A DNA stretch of 64,000 nt from Azoarcus indigens (GTDB lineage: Bacteria; Pseudomonadota; Gammaproteobacteria; Burkholderiales; Rhodocyclaceae). Below are positions 14,236 through 23,231 of the stretch, in pieces (positions within the stretch are counted from its first letter, which is position 1; each line of letters starts with the position of its first letter). The stretch is taken from positions 124,001-188,000 of the forward strand of contig NZ_SNVV01000001.1 of the NCBI RefSeq assembly GCF_004361735.1. Reading direction: 5' to 3'. The notes below the pieces were generated by a model that was not told the origin of the DNA, did not search any database, and saw only the letters and a program-made list of their open reading frames with translations. Both the position numbers and the translations under genes were made by a program.

Positions 14236-15405
14236 ATGAAAAGAACGCGCCTCAAGCGCCGTGGCGGCCTAGGCCGCGACGCCGAACGACTCGCCTGGCT
14301 CGCCACCGGTCTCGCCGAATCCGGCTGCCGGGTGGAGGACCGCTACTGGGAACAGAACCTGGCCGCCGCCATCGACGAGCTGCTGGAAGACAACGACGAA
14401 GAAACCCTGAACGCCGCGCTGGATCACCTCTACAGCACCGAAGCCAGCGCCTACGACGAACTCGCCGACCAGATCGAGTCGCGTGCCGAATCCGCCCCCC
14501 GCCTGTCCGCCGAGCACGACGTGCTGCTGGTCGCGGCCCCCGTGCTGGCCTGGTCGCGCTACCGCATCCCCGCCACCGCGATTCCGCCGGCGGTGCTAGC
14601 CAACCTGCGGGTTCATCTGCAGGCCCACATCCTGGCCGACGGCGTGCGCTTCTCGCTCGCCGACTTCCTGTTCAGCCCGGACCAGTTGCCGCAGGGCTAT
14701 TGCGGCACCGCCGCCTTCGCCCACGTCATCGGCGGCGCCGCGATGAACGGCCAGGACCTGCACATCGACACCGAAGGCATGCCGGAGACGGCGCAGTTCC
14801 TGTCCGACACCCGCTATCTGCTGGCCGCGGTGGCGGTCCCCAGGGGCCAGCCACTGTTCCGCTGGCAGGAGGCCGACGGCAGCCGCGAACAGGCGCTGAA
14901 CCAGTGGCGCACCCAGGGCGGCGCCTGCCTTGCCCCGCTACTACCCGGCTGCGCGCTGGAAGTGGTTCTGCCGGAGGCCTATTTCGCCGCGAGTCGCAGC
15001 GCCGACAAGGACAGTCGGCCCTATGCGGTGCGCGCCTCGGTGGCCTACCTGGGCACCGCTCTAGAGGCGCCGGCGGCCAATCTGCGGGCGGTGATCGCCC
15101 CGTTCTGGGACCGCCACCTGGAGGAATACCGCATCGGCCTCACCCTGCGCGACCACGACGAGGTAGTGCATGGCGTCGTCTGGCCGCTGCTGGGCGCGGA
15201 GGACGAGAACAGCGACTGCGCCGCCCAGATCGAGGCGGTCCTGCGGGAGTGCGGGGTCAGCGAGATCGTGAACCTGGAGCACCGCTTCCCGCTCGAATAC
15301 TGCGACGACTGCGGCGCCCCGATGTACCCTTCGCCGGAAGGCGAGATCGTGCATGCCGAGATGCCGGAAGAGCAGGCGGAGCAGCTGCCGCGGCATCTGC
15401 ACTGA
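14236..15405 (+). CDS. DUF2863 family protein of unknown function
   Basis: A 389-residue, acidic, apparently soluble protein with no signal peptide or membrane helix. It matches the recalled features of DUF2863, a family found almost only in betaproteobacteria. Visible features are a basic N-terminus (MKRTRLKRRGGLGRDAERL), an acidic helix-rich segment (residues 25-90), and a C-terminal Cys pair YCDDCGAPMYPSPEGE that could bind a metal or be redox-active. The start ATG 14236 matches the basic N-terminus; an in-frame ATG at 14179 would add 19 residues without support. msrB follows after 71 bases on the same strand. The function is unknown. Confidence 0.85.
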   Translation: MKRTRLKRRGGLGRDAERLAWLATGLAESGCRVEDRYWEQNLAAAIDELLEDNDEETLNAALDHLYSTEASAYDELADQIESRAESAPRLSAEHDVLLVAAPVLAWSRYRIPATAIPPAVLANLRVHLQAHILADGVRFSLADFLFSPDQLPQGYCGTAAFAHVIGGAAMNGQDLHIDTEGMPETAQFLSDTRYLLAAVAVPRGQPLFRWQEADGSREQALNQWRTQGGACLAPLLPGCALEVVLPEAYFAASRSADKDSRPYAVRASVAYLGTALEAPAANLRAVIAPFWDRHLEEYRIGLTLRDHDEVVHGVVWPLLGAEDENSDCAAQIEAVLRECGVSEIVNLEHRFPLEYCDDCGAPMYPSPEGEIVHAEMPEEQAEQLPRHLH

Positions 15406-15476
15406 GGCCATCCGGCCCCGCCGGGGCCCTTGCCTGCCAGGCGCCCCGCCCACCAGCGCCCCACAGAGGAGACACC

Positions 15477-15911
15477 ATGAGCCGCAAGATCAAGAAGAGC
15501 GACGCCGAATGGCGCGCCGCGCTCACCCCGATGCAATACCACGTGATGCGCGAGAAAGGCACGGAACGCGCCTTCAGTGGCGAATACTGGAACCGCTGGG
15601 AAGACGGCACCTACACCTGTGCCAGCTGCGGTGCACCGCTGTTCCGCTCGGAACACAAGTACGACGCGGGCTGCGGCTGGCCCAGTTTCTGGACCGCCGC
15701 CGAAGCCCAGAATGTGGAAACCGCCGACGACCACAGCCACTTCATGCACCGCACCGAGGTGCTCTGCCACCAGTGCGGCGCCCACCTTGGCCATGTGTTC
15801 GAAGACGGCCCGCAGCCCACCGGCCTGCGCTACTGCATCAACTCCGCTTCCATCCATCTGGACGCCGACGGCGAAAAGGATCCCTCCGGGGAGACGCGCG
15901 AAGAGCGCTGA
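15477..15911 (+). CDS. msrB: Peptide-methionine (R)-S-oxide reductase MsrB
   Basis: MsrB reduces methionine-R-sulfoxide in oxidised proteins. The 144-residue product has the two zinc CxxC pairs (CASCGAPLF and CHQCGAHLGHVF), the recycling Cys in YDAGCGWPSFW and the catalytic Cys in RYCINSASI near the C-terminus. All four structural Cys and both redox Cys are present, so this is a complete, cytosolic, thioredoxin-type enzyme. No MsrA fusion is seen. The start ATG 15477 follows AGAGGAGACACC, a good ribosome binding site. Confidence 0.97.
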   Translation: MSRKIKKSDAEWRAALTPMQYHVMREKGTERAFSGEYWNRWEDGTYTCASCGAPLFRSEHKYDAGCGWPSFWTAAEAQNVETADDHSHFMHRTEVLCHQCGAHLGHVFEDGPQPTGLRYCINSASIHLDADGEKDPSGETREER

Positions 15912-15946
15912 GCGGCTCTCGATGCCCGCTTTGGGCAGCAATCCCT

Positions 15947-15973
15947 AAACCCGGCAATCCATCGGCCCGTTAA
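15947..15973 (+). promoter_or_regulatory. Candidate sigma-28 (FliA-type) promoter for the chemoreceptor gene
   Basis: TAAACCCG, an 11-base spacer and GCCCGTTA partly match the flagellar sigma-28 pattern TAAAGTTT-N11-GCCGATAA. The site lies about 95 bases upstream of the methyl-accepting chemotaxis gene at 16068, a common target of this sigma factor. The match is incomplete, so this is only a candidate. Confidence 0.3.
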
Positions 15974-16067
15974 TCCGCTTGAATAGCCGGAGAGAGGAGA
16001 AATCCGGCTAGCGCCGGCCAGCCTCGCTGCAGGCTGCCGGGACAACAACAAGAATGGGGGAGAAGCC

Positions 16068-17696
16068 ATGAGCTGGTTCAACGATTTGTCGATACGCGGA
16101 AAGCTGCTCCTCAATTTCCTCGTGTCCGGTGGCCTCTTCATTGTTGCCATCATCATCTGTTACGTGCAGATCGGCCGGGTGGACAGCCTCGCCAGCGAAG
16201 TGGCGCGCAACTGGCTGCCCTCGGTGCAACAGGCAGCCAAGCTCAGCGAACTGCGCCTGCGCTACCGGGTGCGCAGCCTGGAGTACCTGCTGGCGGGACC
16301 GGCAGACAAGCCCAAGGTGGAAAAGGCGCTGGGCGAATTGGACACGTCGCTCCACGAGGCCATCGACGCCTACACCCCACTCATCGCCGGCGAAGAAGAC
16401 AGGCGGCTGATAGAAGCCGTGCGCAGCGCGGCCCGGGACTATGCCAAGGCGGTGAATACCGCCATCGAACACGAGAAGGCCGGCCGCGACAGCGAAGCGC
16501 TGCAGGTCCAGCGCGAAACCTGGCTCCCGACCGCCAACCGGGTCCGCGACGCCATAGAAGCCCTGGTGGTGTTCAACCGCCAGAACGCCGACGCTGCCAC
16601 CGCCATGGGCTCCAGCGCCGCCGCCCAGGCGCGGACCACGGCAATTGCCGCGCTGATCATCGGCACCCTCCTCGCCCTCGCCAGTTCCGTCTTCTTCTCT
16701 CGCCTGCTCAGCAACCGCCTTTCCCGCGTGGTGACGGCAGCGCAGCGCATCGCCGCGCGTGACCTCTCCGGTTCCGACCTGCCGCCGCGCAGCGGCGACG
16801 AGATCGGTGCGCTGATCGGCGCAGTCGGCGACATGCAGGCCGCCCTGCGCGACACACTGGTATCCACCAGGCAGGGGGCGGATGAGGTGTCCGGCGCCGC
16901 CCGCCAGCTCGGAGACGGCGTGTCGCAGATGGAGCAGAGCGTGGCGGTACAGAGCGAAGCCGCCTCGGCCATCGCCGCCAACGTCGAGCAACTCACCGTC
17001 TCTATCACCCATGTGTCCGACAGCACCGGCGATGCCAGCCGGCTCGCCGCGGACGCCGGCAGGCAGGCGCTCGAGGGCCAGGGCACGGTGGACAAGCTGG
17101 TGGAGGAAATCGGCCGCGTCTCCAATGTGGTGCAGACCGCGGCAGAGCGCATCGCCGGGCTGGAAACCGACTCCCAGCGCATTTCCAGCATCGTGCAGGT
17201 GATCAAGGAGATCGCCGAGCAGACCAATCTGTTGGCGCTCAATGCCGCCATCGAAGCGGCCCGGGCAGGCGAGCACGGCCGGGGCTTCGCCGTCGTGGCC
17301 GACGAGGTGCGCAAGCTGTCGGAGCGCACCGCCGAATCCACCGGCGAGATCACCGAGATGGTCCGCGCCATCCAGGAATCCACCCGCCAAGTGGTCGCCG
17401 GCATAGGCGATGGGGTGGAGGCGGTGAGCAACAGCGTTGGCCATGCGGAACACACCGGCCGGACCATCGCCGCCCTGCAGAGCATCTCCCAGCAAGTCGC
17501 CAGCATCATCGGCGAACTGGATGTCGCGCTGCGGGAACAGTCCGGCGCCTCTGCCGAGGTCGCCAAGCGGGTGGAGGAGATCGCCACCCATGCAGAGGAA
17601 ACCGGCGCCGCCACCGCCGAGGCGTCCCGCTCGGCCCAGGCGCTGACGCAGGTCGCCGACACCATGCTGAGCACCGTCAGCCGCTTCCGCCTGTAG
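16068..17696 (+). CDS. Methyl-accepting chemotaxis protein (four-helix-bundle sensor type)
   Basis: This 542-residue transmembrane chemoreceptor has an N-terminal helix (about residues 12-33), a periplasmic helical domain of about 155 residues like the 4HB_MCP sensor, a second helix (about 191-212), a HAMP linker (about 213-266) and a long cytoplasmic signalling domain. The signalling hairpin tip [21 protein letters not shown] followed by [18 protein letters not shown] is textbook for CheW/CheA contact. No C-terminal CheR-tethering pentapeptide is visible (it ends STVSRFRL). It stands alone with no che genes nearby, so it is an orphan receptor. The ligand is unknown. Confidence 0.96.
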   Translation: MSWFNDLSIRGKLLLNFLVSGGLFIVAIIICYVQIGRVDSLASEVARNWLPSVQQAAKLSELRLRYRVRSLEYLLAGPADKPKVEKALGELDTSLHEAIDAYTPLIAGEEDRRLIEAVRSAARDYAKAVNTAIEHEKAGRDSEALQVQRETWLPTANRVRDAIEALVVFNRQNADAATAMGSSAAAQARTTAIAALIIGTLLALASSVFFSRLLSNRLSRVVTAAQRIAARDLSGSDLPPRSGDEIGALIGAVGDMQAALRDTLVSTRQGADEVSGAARQLGDGVSQMEQSVAVQSEAASAIAANVEQLTVSITHVSDSTGDASRLAADAGRQALEGQGTVDKLVEEIGRVSNVVQTAAERIAGLETDSQRISSIVQVIKEIAEQTNLLALNAAIEAARAGEHGRGFAVVADEVRKLSERTAESTGEITEMVRAIQESTRQVVAGIGDGVEAVSNSVGHAEHTGRTIAALQSISQQVASIIGELDVALREQSGASAEVAKRVEEIATHAEETGAATAEASRSAQALTQVADTMLSTVSRFRL

Positions 17697-17736
17697 CCGC
17701 GCCGGGCCCGGCCGCAGCCGGGACACGGGGGCGCGC

Positions 17737-18372
17737 TCAGGACTGCAGTGCGCGCAGGGCCGCGGAAGCGAAATCCCCGGTAGAGCACCATGATGATCAC
17801 CGAGGTCAGGCCGAAATAGTAGGCGCGGATAGCGCGGTTGAACTCGTCGCCCGCCAGCGAATTGACGGTGGCCAGCGGGCGTACGCCGCCTCCCGGGGGG
17901 CTCGCCCTCACCGCCGGTGGGCGTGCCGCCGATGAGGATGGACAGCACGTTGAACTGCCGGATGGAGCAGGTGAACTTGAAGTAGGCGACCACGAACGCG
18001 CCCAGCAGCTTCAGCTCCCACAGCGCGCGGCTGGGCTTGCTGGCGAAAGGCAGGCCGGCGGCGAAGCTCATCACCTGATCCAGCGTGCCCAACAGCGCCA
18101 GCAGCCCGGCGATGATGTAGATGGTGGTGTTGGCAGAGAAGGACACCGTCTGCATCAGGTCGCCGCCCAGCGCCGCATCGCTCACCCGCACTTCCCGCTG
18201 CACCATCTGCTGCGCCCAGGCGTGACGGTGGCGGCGGCTCGCCCCTTGCACCCCATGGATGGCCCAGCGGCTGCCTTCGGAGAACCAGCCGTAGCCCATC
18301 CACACCATCAGAAACCAGACCAGCGCAGCTGGCATCCACCGCCGGCAGGGGGGCGTACAGCGTCTACAGCAT
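17737..18372 (-). pseudogene. Frameshifted DUF599-family membrane protein gene
   Basis: Segments of a DUF599-type membrane protein can be read on the minus strand, but only by changing frame. From ATG 18335 the product reads MPAALVWFLMVWMGYGWF, through NTTIYIIAGLLALLG and YFKFTCSIRQFNVLSILIGG. It leaves frame near 17900 in a C6G3 run, continues one base over as TVNSLAGDEFNRAIRAYYFG, and needs another one-base shift near 17770 (in a GGGG run) to end as DFASAALRALQS with TGA at 17737-17739. A third possible shift near 18326 would connect an upstream LYAPLPAVDAS, itself preceded by ATG-CTG-TAG at 18372. Each lesion is consistent with one extra base. The region between YYFG and VLYRG also looks shorter than I recall for the family. 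It is either a decayed gene or a sequence with homopolymer errors. Confidence 0.75.
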
Positions 18373-18377
18373 CCGGC

Positions 18378-19319
18378 TCACGCCTCGCTTTCGAGCAGGA
18401 AATCCCTCACTACCGCAATCTGCTCCGCACTCATCAGCATGGGCGCATGGCCGACGCCGGCGAACTCCACCGTGCGGGCGCAAGGGCCACGGCCAGCCAT
18501 CGCCTGCAGCGTCGCCGGCTCCAGCAGGTCGGAGGCGGCGCCGCGCAACGCCAGCGTGGGGCAGGCGATACGGTCGTACACCGACCAGAGGTCCACGTCG
18601 GCAACCAGCGGCGTGTTGCGGAAGGCGTCGCCGATGCCGGGGTCGTAGCACATGGTGTAACCGCCCTCCACCTTACGCACCGAGTGCACGGTGAGATGGC
18701 GCCATTGCTCGTCGCTGAGCGCGCCAAAGGGCGCGCTGACCTCGCGGATGTAAGCCTCCGCCGCGGCCATGGAGTCGAAGCGCGGCGCCTTGCCCACGTA
18801 CTGGCCGATGCGGCGCAGCGAGGCGGCGGTCACCACCGGGCCGACATCGTTGAGCACAAGCCGCCTCACCGGCGTATGCGGCTGGCTGGCAAGCAGCATG
18901 CCGATGAGGCCGCCCATGGAGGTGCCCACCCAATGCACCTCCTCCACGTCCAGCCGTGCCAGCAGGGTCACCATGTCACCGACATAGACCGGGAAGCCGT
19001 AGTCCGCCTTCACCCCCAGCCAGTCGCTGCGTCCGCGGCCGACCACGTCCGGACAGACGACACGGTAGTGGCTGGAGAGCGCACGGGCGAGATGATCGAA
19101 ATCCCGGCTGTTGCGCGTCAGGCCGTGTGCGCAGACCAGCACCCGGGGATTGGCCGGATCGCCCCATTCCACGTAGGCCATGCGATGCAGGCCGTGCGGC
19201 CCCAGGCACTGCACCTCGCGCAGCCGCGGTTCGTCGGCGGGCGGCGGCGAGACCGGCGGCGGGTTGCGCAGGGGCTGGGGAGAATCGAACAGGCGACGCA
19301 AGGCGGAGATCAGGCTCAT
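18378..19319 (-). CDS. Alpha/beta-fold hydrolase
   Basis: A 313-residue soluble alpha/beta hydrolase. The nucleophile elbow is GTSMGG (near residue 128), the oxyanion-region motif is CAHGLTRNSRDF, and the catalytic His is in GVGHAPML near the C-terminus. A probable acid Asp lies in the ASDLLEP loop. The start is taken at ATG 19319 (MSLISALRRLF) because the 17 residues before it in frame are Arg-rich and look like untranslated sequence. The substrate is unknown; similar enzymes act on esters or C-C bonds of small molecules. It stands downstream of comEC and just upstream of the DUF599 remnant, all on the minus strand. Confidence 0.88.
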   Translation of the reverse strand: MSLISALRRLFDSPQPLRNPPPVSPPPADEPRLREVQCLGPHGLHRMAYVEWGDPANPRVLVCAHGLTRNSRDFDHLARALSSHYRVVCPDVVGRGRSDWLGVKADYGFPVYVGDMVTLLARLDVEEVHWVGTSMGGLIGMLLASQPHTPVRRLVLNDVGPVVTAASLRRIGQYVGKAPRFDSMAAAEAYIREVSAPFGALSDEQWRHLTVHSVRKVEGGYTMCYDPGIGDAFRNTPLVADVDLWSVYDRIACPTLALRGAASDLLEPATLQAMAGRGPCARTVEFAGVGHAPMLMSAEQIAVVRDFLLESEA

Positions 19320-19407
19320 GGCAGCTCGGCGGTGGTCTGGATGACGGCCGAGTCTAGCAGCCGGCTGCACATGGCGGGCAAGCCCCGCATGCCGTGCATC
19401 TCAGGGC

Positions 19408-21810
19408 TCAGCGGCCATGCCAGTAACGCGGTCGCAGCGCCCGTACCGCCTCCACCGCCAGGCCCTCGCGCCCCATGCGGGCGATCAAGCCGCCCTGCTC
19501 ATCGGTCCGCCAGTTGCGCGCACCGGCTTCCTGCCAGCGTGCCCACACGGCCGGATGCGGATGGCCGTAGGGGTTACGGTAACCGCTGGAGAACAGCGCC
19601 GCCTCCGGCAGCACGCTGTCGACGAAACGCGCAGTGGAGGAACTGCGGCTGCCGTGGTGGGCAACCACGATCAGTTCGCTCGCCAGCGCATCGCCCAGGC
19701 GGCCGACGAGCGCCGCCTCGGCGCGAGCCTCGATATCGCCCACCAGCAGCGCCGAGCCGCCGGCCCCGCGGACGCGCAGCACGCAGGAGTCATCGTTGTT
19801 GCGCCGAGCCGGGGCGTGACCGGGTTGGGGATGCAGCACCTCGAAGACCACGCCGTCCCAGGACCAGTTCGTCCCGGTCTCGCAGCGGCTCACCGGAAGC
19901 CCGGCCGTCGCCAGCAGGGGCAACGTCTCCGAAGCCATCGCCGCCTCCACCCGCATGCCCGCCAGTACCGCCTCGGCGCCGCCGATGTGGTCCATGTCGT
20001 CATGGGAAAGCAACAGCAGGTCCAGCCGCTGCACGCCCAGCCCGGTCAGATAGGGCAGCACTACCCTGCTGCCGGCATCCGCCGCTGGCCCGTAGGGCGG
20101 CCCGGCGTCGTAGAGCAGGTCGTGCCGCGCCGTCTGCAGATGCACCGACAGACCATTGCCCAGATCCAGCACCGTCAGCCAGAACTCGCCTTCCTGCGGC
20201 CGTGGCGGCCGCCAGCTCAGCAACGCGAGCAGCACCGCGACCGCCGCCAGCTTGCCGCCGGCGCCGCGAGGCAAAAGCAGCACGGCCGTCGCCGCCGTGC
20301 CGGCCACGATCAGCGGCAGCGGCGGCACAGCCTGTTGCCACAAGGCCCAGGGCGATGCTGCCAGCCAGTCGACCGGAATCATGGTGATCGCCATCAGCCA
20401 GTGCGCCATATGCAGCAGCGCGTCCACCGGCACCGCGGCGGCCAGCAGGGCCAGCGGCGTGACCAGGAAGCTGATCGCCGGAATCGCAACCGCATTCGCC
20501 AGCGGTGCCACCACCGAAAAGGACTGGAACAGCGCCAGCAGCGCCGGCAGCAAGGTCAGCGTGATGCCCAATTGCAGCCGCGTCGCCTCCCGCCAGCCAC
20601 CGCGTTTCCCACCCAGCCGTCCGCTGGCCACCAGCAGGATGGTGGCCACAGCGCCGAAGGACAGCCAGAACCCTGGCGCCAGCACCGCCCAGGGGTCCGC
20701 CAGCAGCACGCTGAACAAGGCCAGTGCCAGTACCCGGCTGGGCGCGACCTCTCGCCCCAGCATCCACGCGACCGCCAGCACGGCGAGCATCACCAGCGCG
20801 CGCTGCACCGGCAACCCCAGGCCAGCCAGCAGGCCGTAGGCAACGCCGCCGGCCAGTGCAGCCACCGCGGCCGCCTTGCGCGCAGGCAGCCGCAGCGCCA
20901 GCCAGGGCAAGCGCCGCCAGGCCAGGCCAAGCGCACCACCGGCCAGCAGCGCGAAGAGTGAGACGTGCATGCCCGAGATCGCGACCAGATGAGTGAGGCC
21001 GGTGTTGCGGAACACATCCCATTGCGCATTCGGAATCGCACGTTGGTCACCCACCACCAGCGCCACCAGCACGCCGGCGTAGGGCGCCTCCGGCAAGGTG
21101 GCGAGGAAGCGGTCGCGCACCTCGCCGCGCAGACCATGCACCCAGGCCAGGAAGCCGCCGCCATCTGCCGCCAGCAAATGGTTGTCCGCGGAGGTGCGCA
21201 CATAGCCGGTGGCCCGTATGCCCCGCTGCAACAGCCAGGCCTCGTAGTCGAAGCCATTCGGATTGACGAAGCCGTGAGGGCGTTTGAGCCGCACTTTCAG
21301 GCGCCAGAGTTCGCCGGCCCGCGCCGGCATGACCTCCTCCTCCACCTCTCCGCCCTCCCCGTCCCCTTCAACCGGTGCGGCTTCGGCCGTGCGCGGCCGC
21401 GGACGGTACCAGGAGAGCTGGATATTCTCAGGCACCTGCGGCACGGAGTCCCCCTCCGCGGGCTCCACCACCTCCACCCGGAAGCCGAAGCGCACGCCTT
21501 CCTCCATCCTCTGTGGCAGATCTGCCACCCGTCCGCGCAGCACCACGTCCCGCCCTTCCCAGACGGCCGGCAGCCCGTCCGCCAACCGGATTTCCGCCCG
21601 CCAAGCGGCCCACAGGAAGCCACCGCAGACCGCCACCATGCCCAGCAACAGCATCGCGGCGGCAGGCGAACTCCGACGCATGTGAAACGCAGCCAGGGCC
21701 GCCGCGGTCGAAAACCCACCACAGCCCGTCAGCACCTCGGCCGGAGGCAGTGCCGCCATGGACTGCAGGCCGCAGATACCGGCCGCAAACAGGAGAATCG
21801 CCATTCGCAT
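19408..21810 (-). CDS. comEC: DNA internalisation channel ComEC/Rec2
   Basis: ComEC forms the inner-membrane channel that takes single-stranded DNA into the cytosol during natural transformation. The 800-residue product has two N-terminal membrane helices, an OB-fold-like DUF4131 region (residues about 80-200), a competence domain of many helices starting near GVLVALVVGDQRAIPNAQWD with the segment FRNTGLTHLVAISGMH, and a C-terminal metallo-beta-lactamase-like domain. In that domain LLSHDDMDHIGGAE and VAHHGSRSSS keep the metal-binding residues. Length and all three domains are complete, so it appears functional. It is divergent from a DUF2062 gene. Confidence 0.96.
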   Translation of the reverse strand: MRMAILLFAAGICGLQSMAALPPAEVLTGCGGFSTAAALAAFHMRRSSPAAAMLLLGMVAVCGGFLWAAWRAEIRLADGLPAVWEGRDVVLRGRVADLPQRMEEGVRFGFRVEVVEPAEGDSVPQVPENIQLSWYRPRPRTAEAAPVEGDGEGGEVEEEVMPARAGELWRLKVRLKRPHGFVNPNGFDYEAWLLQRGIRATGYVRTSADNHLLAADGGGFLAWVHGLRGEVRDRFLATLPEAPYAGVLVALVVGDQRAIPNAQWDVFRNTGLTHLVAISGMHVSLFALLAGGALGLAWRRLPWLALRLPARKAAAVAALAGGVAYGLLAGLGLPVQRALVMLAVLAVAWMLGREVAPSRVLALALFSVLLADPWAVLAPGFWLSFGAVATILLVASGRLGGKRGGWREATRLQLGITLTLLPALLALFQSFSVVAPLANAVAIPAISFLVTPLALLAAAVPVDALLHMAHWLMAITMIPVDWLAASPWALWQQAVPPLPLIVAGTAATAVLLLPRGAGGKLAAVAVLLALLSWRPPRPQEGEFWLTVLDLGNGLSVHLQTARHDLLYDAGPPYGPAADAGSRVVLPYLTGLGVQRLDLLLLSHDDMDHIGGAEAVLAGMRVEAAMASETLPLLATAGLPVSRCETGTNWSWDGVVFEVLHPQPGHAPARRNNDDSCVLRVRGAGGSALLVGDIEARAEAALVGRLGDALASELIVVAHHGSRSSSTARFVDSVLPEAALFSSGYRNPYGHPHPAVWARWQEAGARNWRTDEQGGLIARMGREGLAVEAVRALRPRYWHGR

Positions 21811-21911
21811 AGAACAACATCATGAACGCCGCCCCTCCGGCCAGGCAAGCCGGGCGTGCTGCAAAAGCACGCCTGGCGGAAGCTCAATTAGAATTCCCGC
21901 CGGACTCCGCC

Positions 21912-22469
21912 ATGCGTAAATCACTCAAGCGCTTCCTCCCCGACCACGGCAGCATCCGCGACAACCGCTGGCTGCGGCCCTTCGCCAACACCTTGCTGCA
22001 CCCCCGGCTGTGGCACCTGAACCGCCACTCCGCCGCCGGCGCGGTGGCGGTGGGGCTGTTCTGCGGGCTCATCCCCGGTCCGCTGCAGATGCCGAGCGCC
22101 GCCGTATGCTGCGTGCTGTTCCGGGTGAATCTGCCGCTGGCGCTGCTGACCACGCTCTACACCAACCCGCTGACCATCGTGCCGCTCTACCTGCTCGCCT
22201 ATCTGCTGGGCGCCCGCGTGCTGGGCGCGGACAGCGGCGGCTTCACCGCGCCGCCGGAGCCCAACGGCATGGGCATGATCGACTGGGCCGGCGCGCTGAT
22301 CGGCTGGATGAGCGCCCTGGGCAAACCGCTCGCGCTCGGCCTCGTCCTGCTCGCTGCCATCCTGGCTGTGATTGGCTATTTCGGCGTGCGCGGCGCCTGG
22401 CGGGCTTGGCTGATCCGGGCCTGGCGGCGCCGCCGCCAGCGCCCGCCCAAGGCTCCGCCGCTGCGCTAA
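21912..22469 (+). CDS. DUF2062 family inner-membrane protein
   Basis: A 185-residue membrane protein with the typical DUF2062 core: RHSAAGAVAVGLFCGLIPGP, then VNLPLALLTTLYTNPLTIVPLY, followed by another helix (LGLVLLAAILAVIGYFGV) and a basic tail. Its function is not established; family members are widespread in proteobacteria and sometimes fused to glycosyltransferases. The start ATG 21912 fits the basic MRKSLKRFLPDHG N-terminus; an upstream in-frame ATG at 21822 would add 30 Ala/Arg-rich residues. xpt follows 55 bases downstream, separated by a strong hairpin. Confidence 0.88.
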   Translation: MRKSLKRFLPDHGSIRDNRWLRPFANTLLHPRLWHLNRHSAAGAVAVGLFCGLIPGPLQMPSAAVCCVLFRVNLPLALLTTLYTNPLTIVPLYLLAYLLGARVLGADSGGFTAPPEPNGMGMIDWAGALIGWMSALGKPLALGLVLLAAILAVIGYFGVRGAWRAWLIRAWRRRRQRPPKAPPLR

Positions 22470-22483
22470 AATGCGCGCCTTTC

Positions 22484-22503
22484 CCGCCCCGGTTTCGGGG
22501 CGG
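22484..22503 (+). terminator. Hairpin between the DUF2062 gene and xpt
   Basis: CCGCCCCG (22484-22491) and CGGGGCGG (22496-22503) form a perfect 8-bp stem with a GTTT loop, followed by TTGCGTTT. It lies 15 bases after the DUF2062 stop and 22 before the xpt start, so it can act as a terminator or as an attenuator in the xpt leader. The T tract is broken. Confidence 0.55.
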
Positions 22504-22524
22504 TTGCGTTTCCAGGACCCGAGA

Positions 22525-23124
22525 ATGAACTCCACCGAACTTGCTGCCGCCTATGGCCCGCTGGTGCGCCGCATCGAGAACGAGGCCACCGTCATCGGCG
22601 ACCGCATCCTGCGCATCGACCACTTCCTCAACCACCGCATCGAGCCAGCCTTCATCCTCGAGCTCGGTCGGGAGATGGCGCGGCGCATCTCGGCCAGCCA
22701 GCCGAACGTCATCCTCACCGCCGAGGCCAGTGGCATCGCGCCGGCGCTGGTGGTGGCCCAGGCCCTGAACGTGCCGCTGGTGTACGCGAAGAAATACTCG
22801 CCGCAGGTGGAGTCGCCCTTCCTGTCGCGCATCATCCCCTCGCCTACGAAGGGCGGCGATATCAAGCTGGTGCTGTCGCAGCGCTACATCGCCGCCGGCG
22901 CCCGGGTCGCCATCGTGGACGACTTCCTCGCCAACGGCCGCACCGCGGTGGCACTGGTGGAGATGGCGCGCGAAGCCGGCGCCCAGGTGATGGCCGCCGG
23001 CTTCATCGTCGAGAAGTGTTTCATGCCGGGCCGCGCGCTGATCGATGCGCTGGCGGTACCGGTAGCCACGCTGGCCCAGGTCGAACGGCTCGAAGACGGC
23101 CGCGCCATCATGCGCAAATCCTGA
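22525..23124 (+). CDS. xpt: Xanthine phosphoribosyltransferase
   Basis: This enzyme salvages xanthine to XMP using PRPP. The 199-residue protein matches the B. subtilis Xpt type throughout: RILRIDHFLNHRIEP near residue 29, TAEASGIAPALVVA, VYAKKYSPQ, and the PRPP-binding loop VAIVDDFLANGRTA near residue 130, followed by EKCFMPGRALID. It should act as a soluble homodimer. With purL at the other end of the window it is the second purine gene, but the two are unlinked. Confidence 0.94.
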   Translation: MNSTELAAAYGPLVRRIENEATVIGDRILRIDHFLNHRIEPAFILELGREMARRISASQPNVILTAEASGIAPALVVAQALNVPLVYAKKYSPQVESPFLSRIIPSPTKGGDIKLVLSQRYIAAGARVAIVDDFLANGRTAVALVEMAREAGAQVMAAGFIVEKCFMPGRALIDALAVPVATLAQVERLEDGRAIMRKS

Positions 23125-23231
23125 GCCCGGCCTATGGCCCAGCGGCGGCTTTCCCCGCGCTGACGCCGGGCCTGGCTACACCTATACTTCCCAAGCGAGC
23201 TACACTCGCTTCCGCCCACCACTCGAAGAGC

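Noticed and set aside
16008-17700. A long minus-strand frame opposite the chemoreceptor
   Set aside because: Only the part beyond 17737 matches a family (the DUF599 remnant); the rest is the reverse of the chemoreceptor gene.
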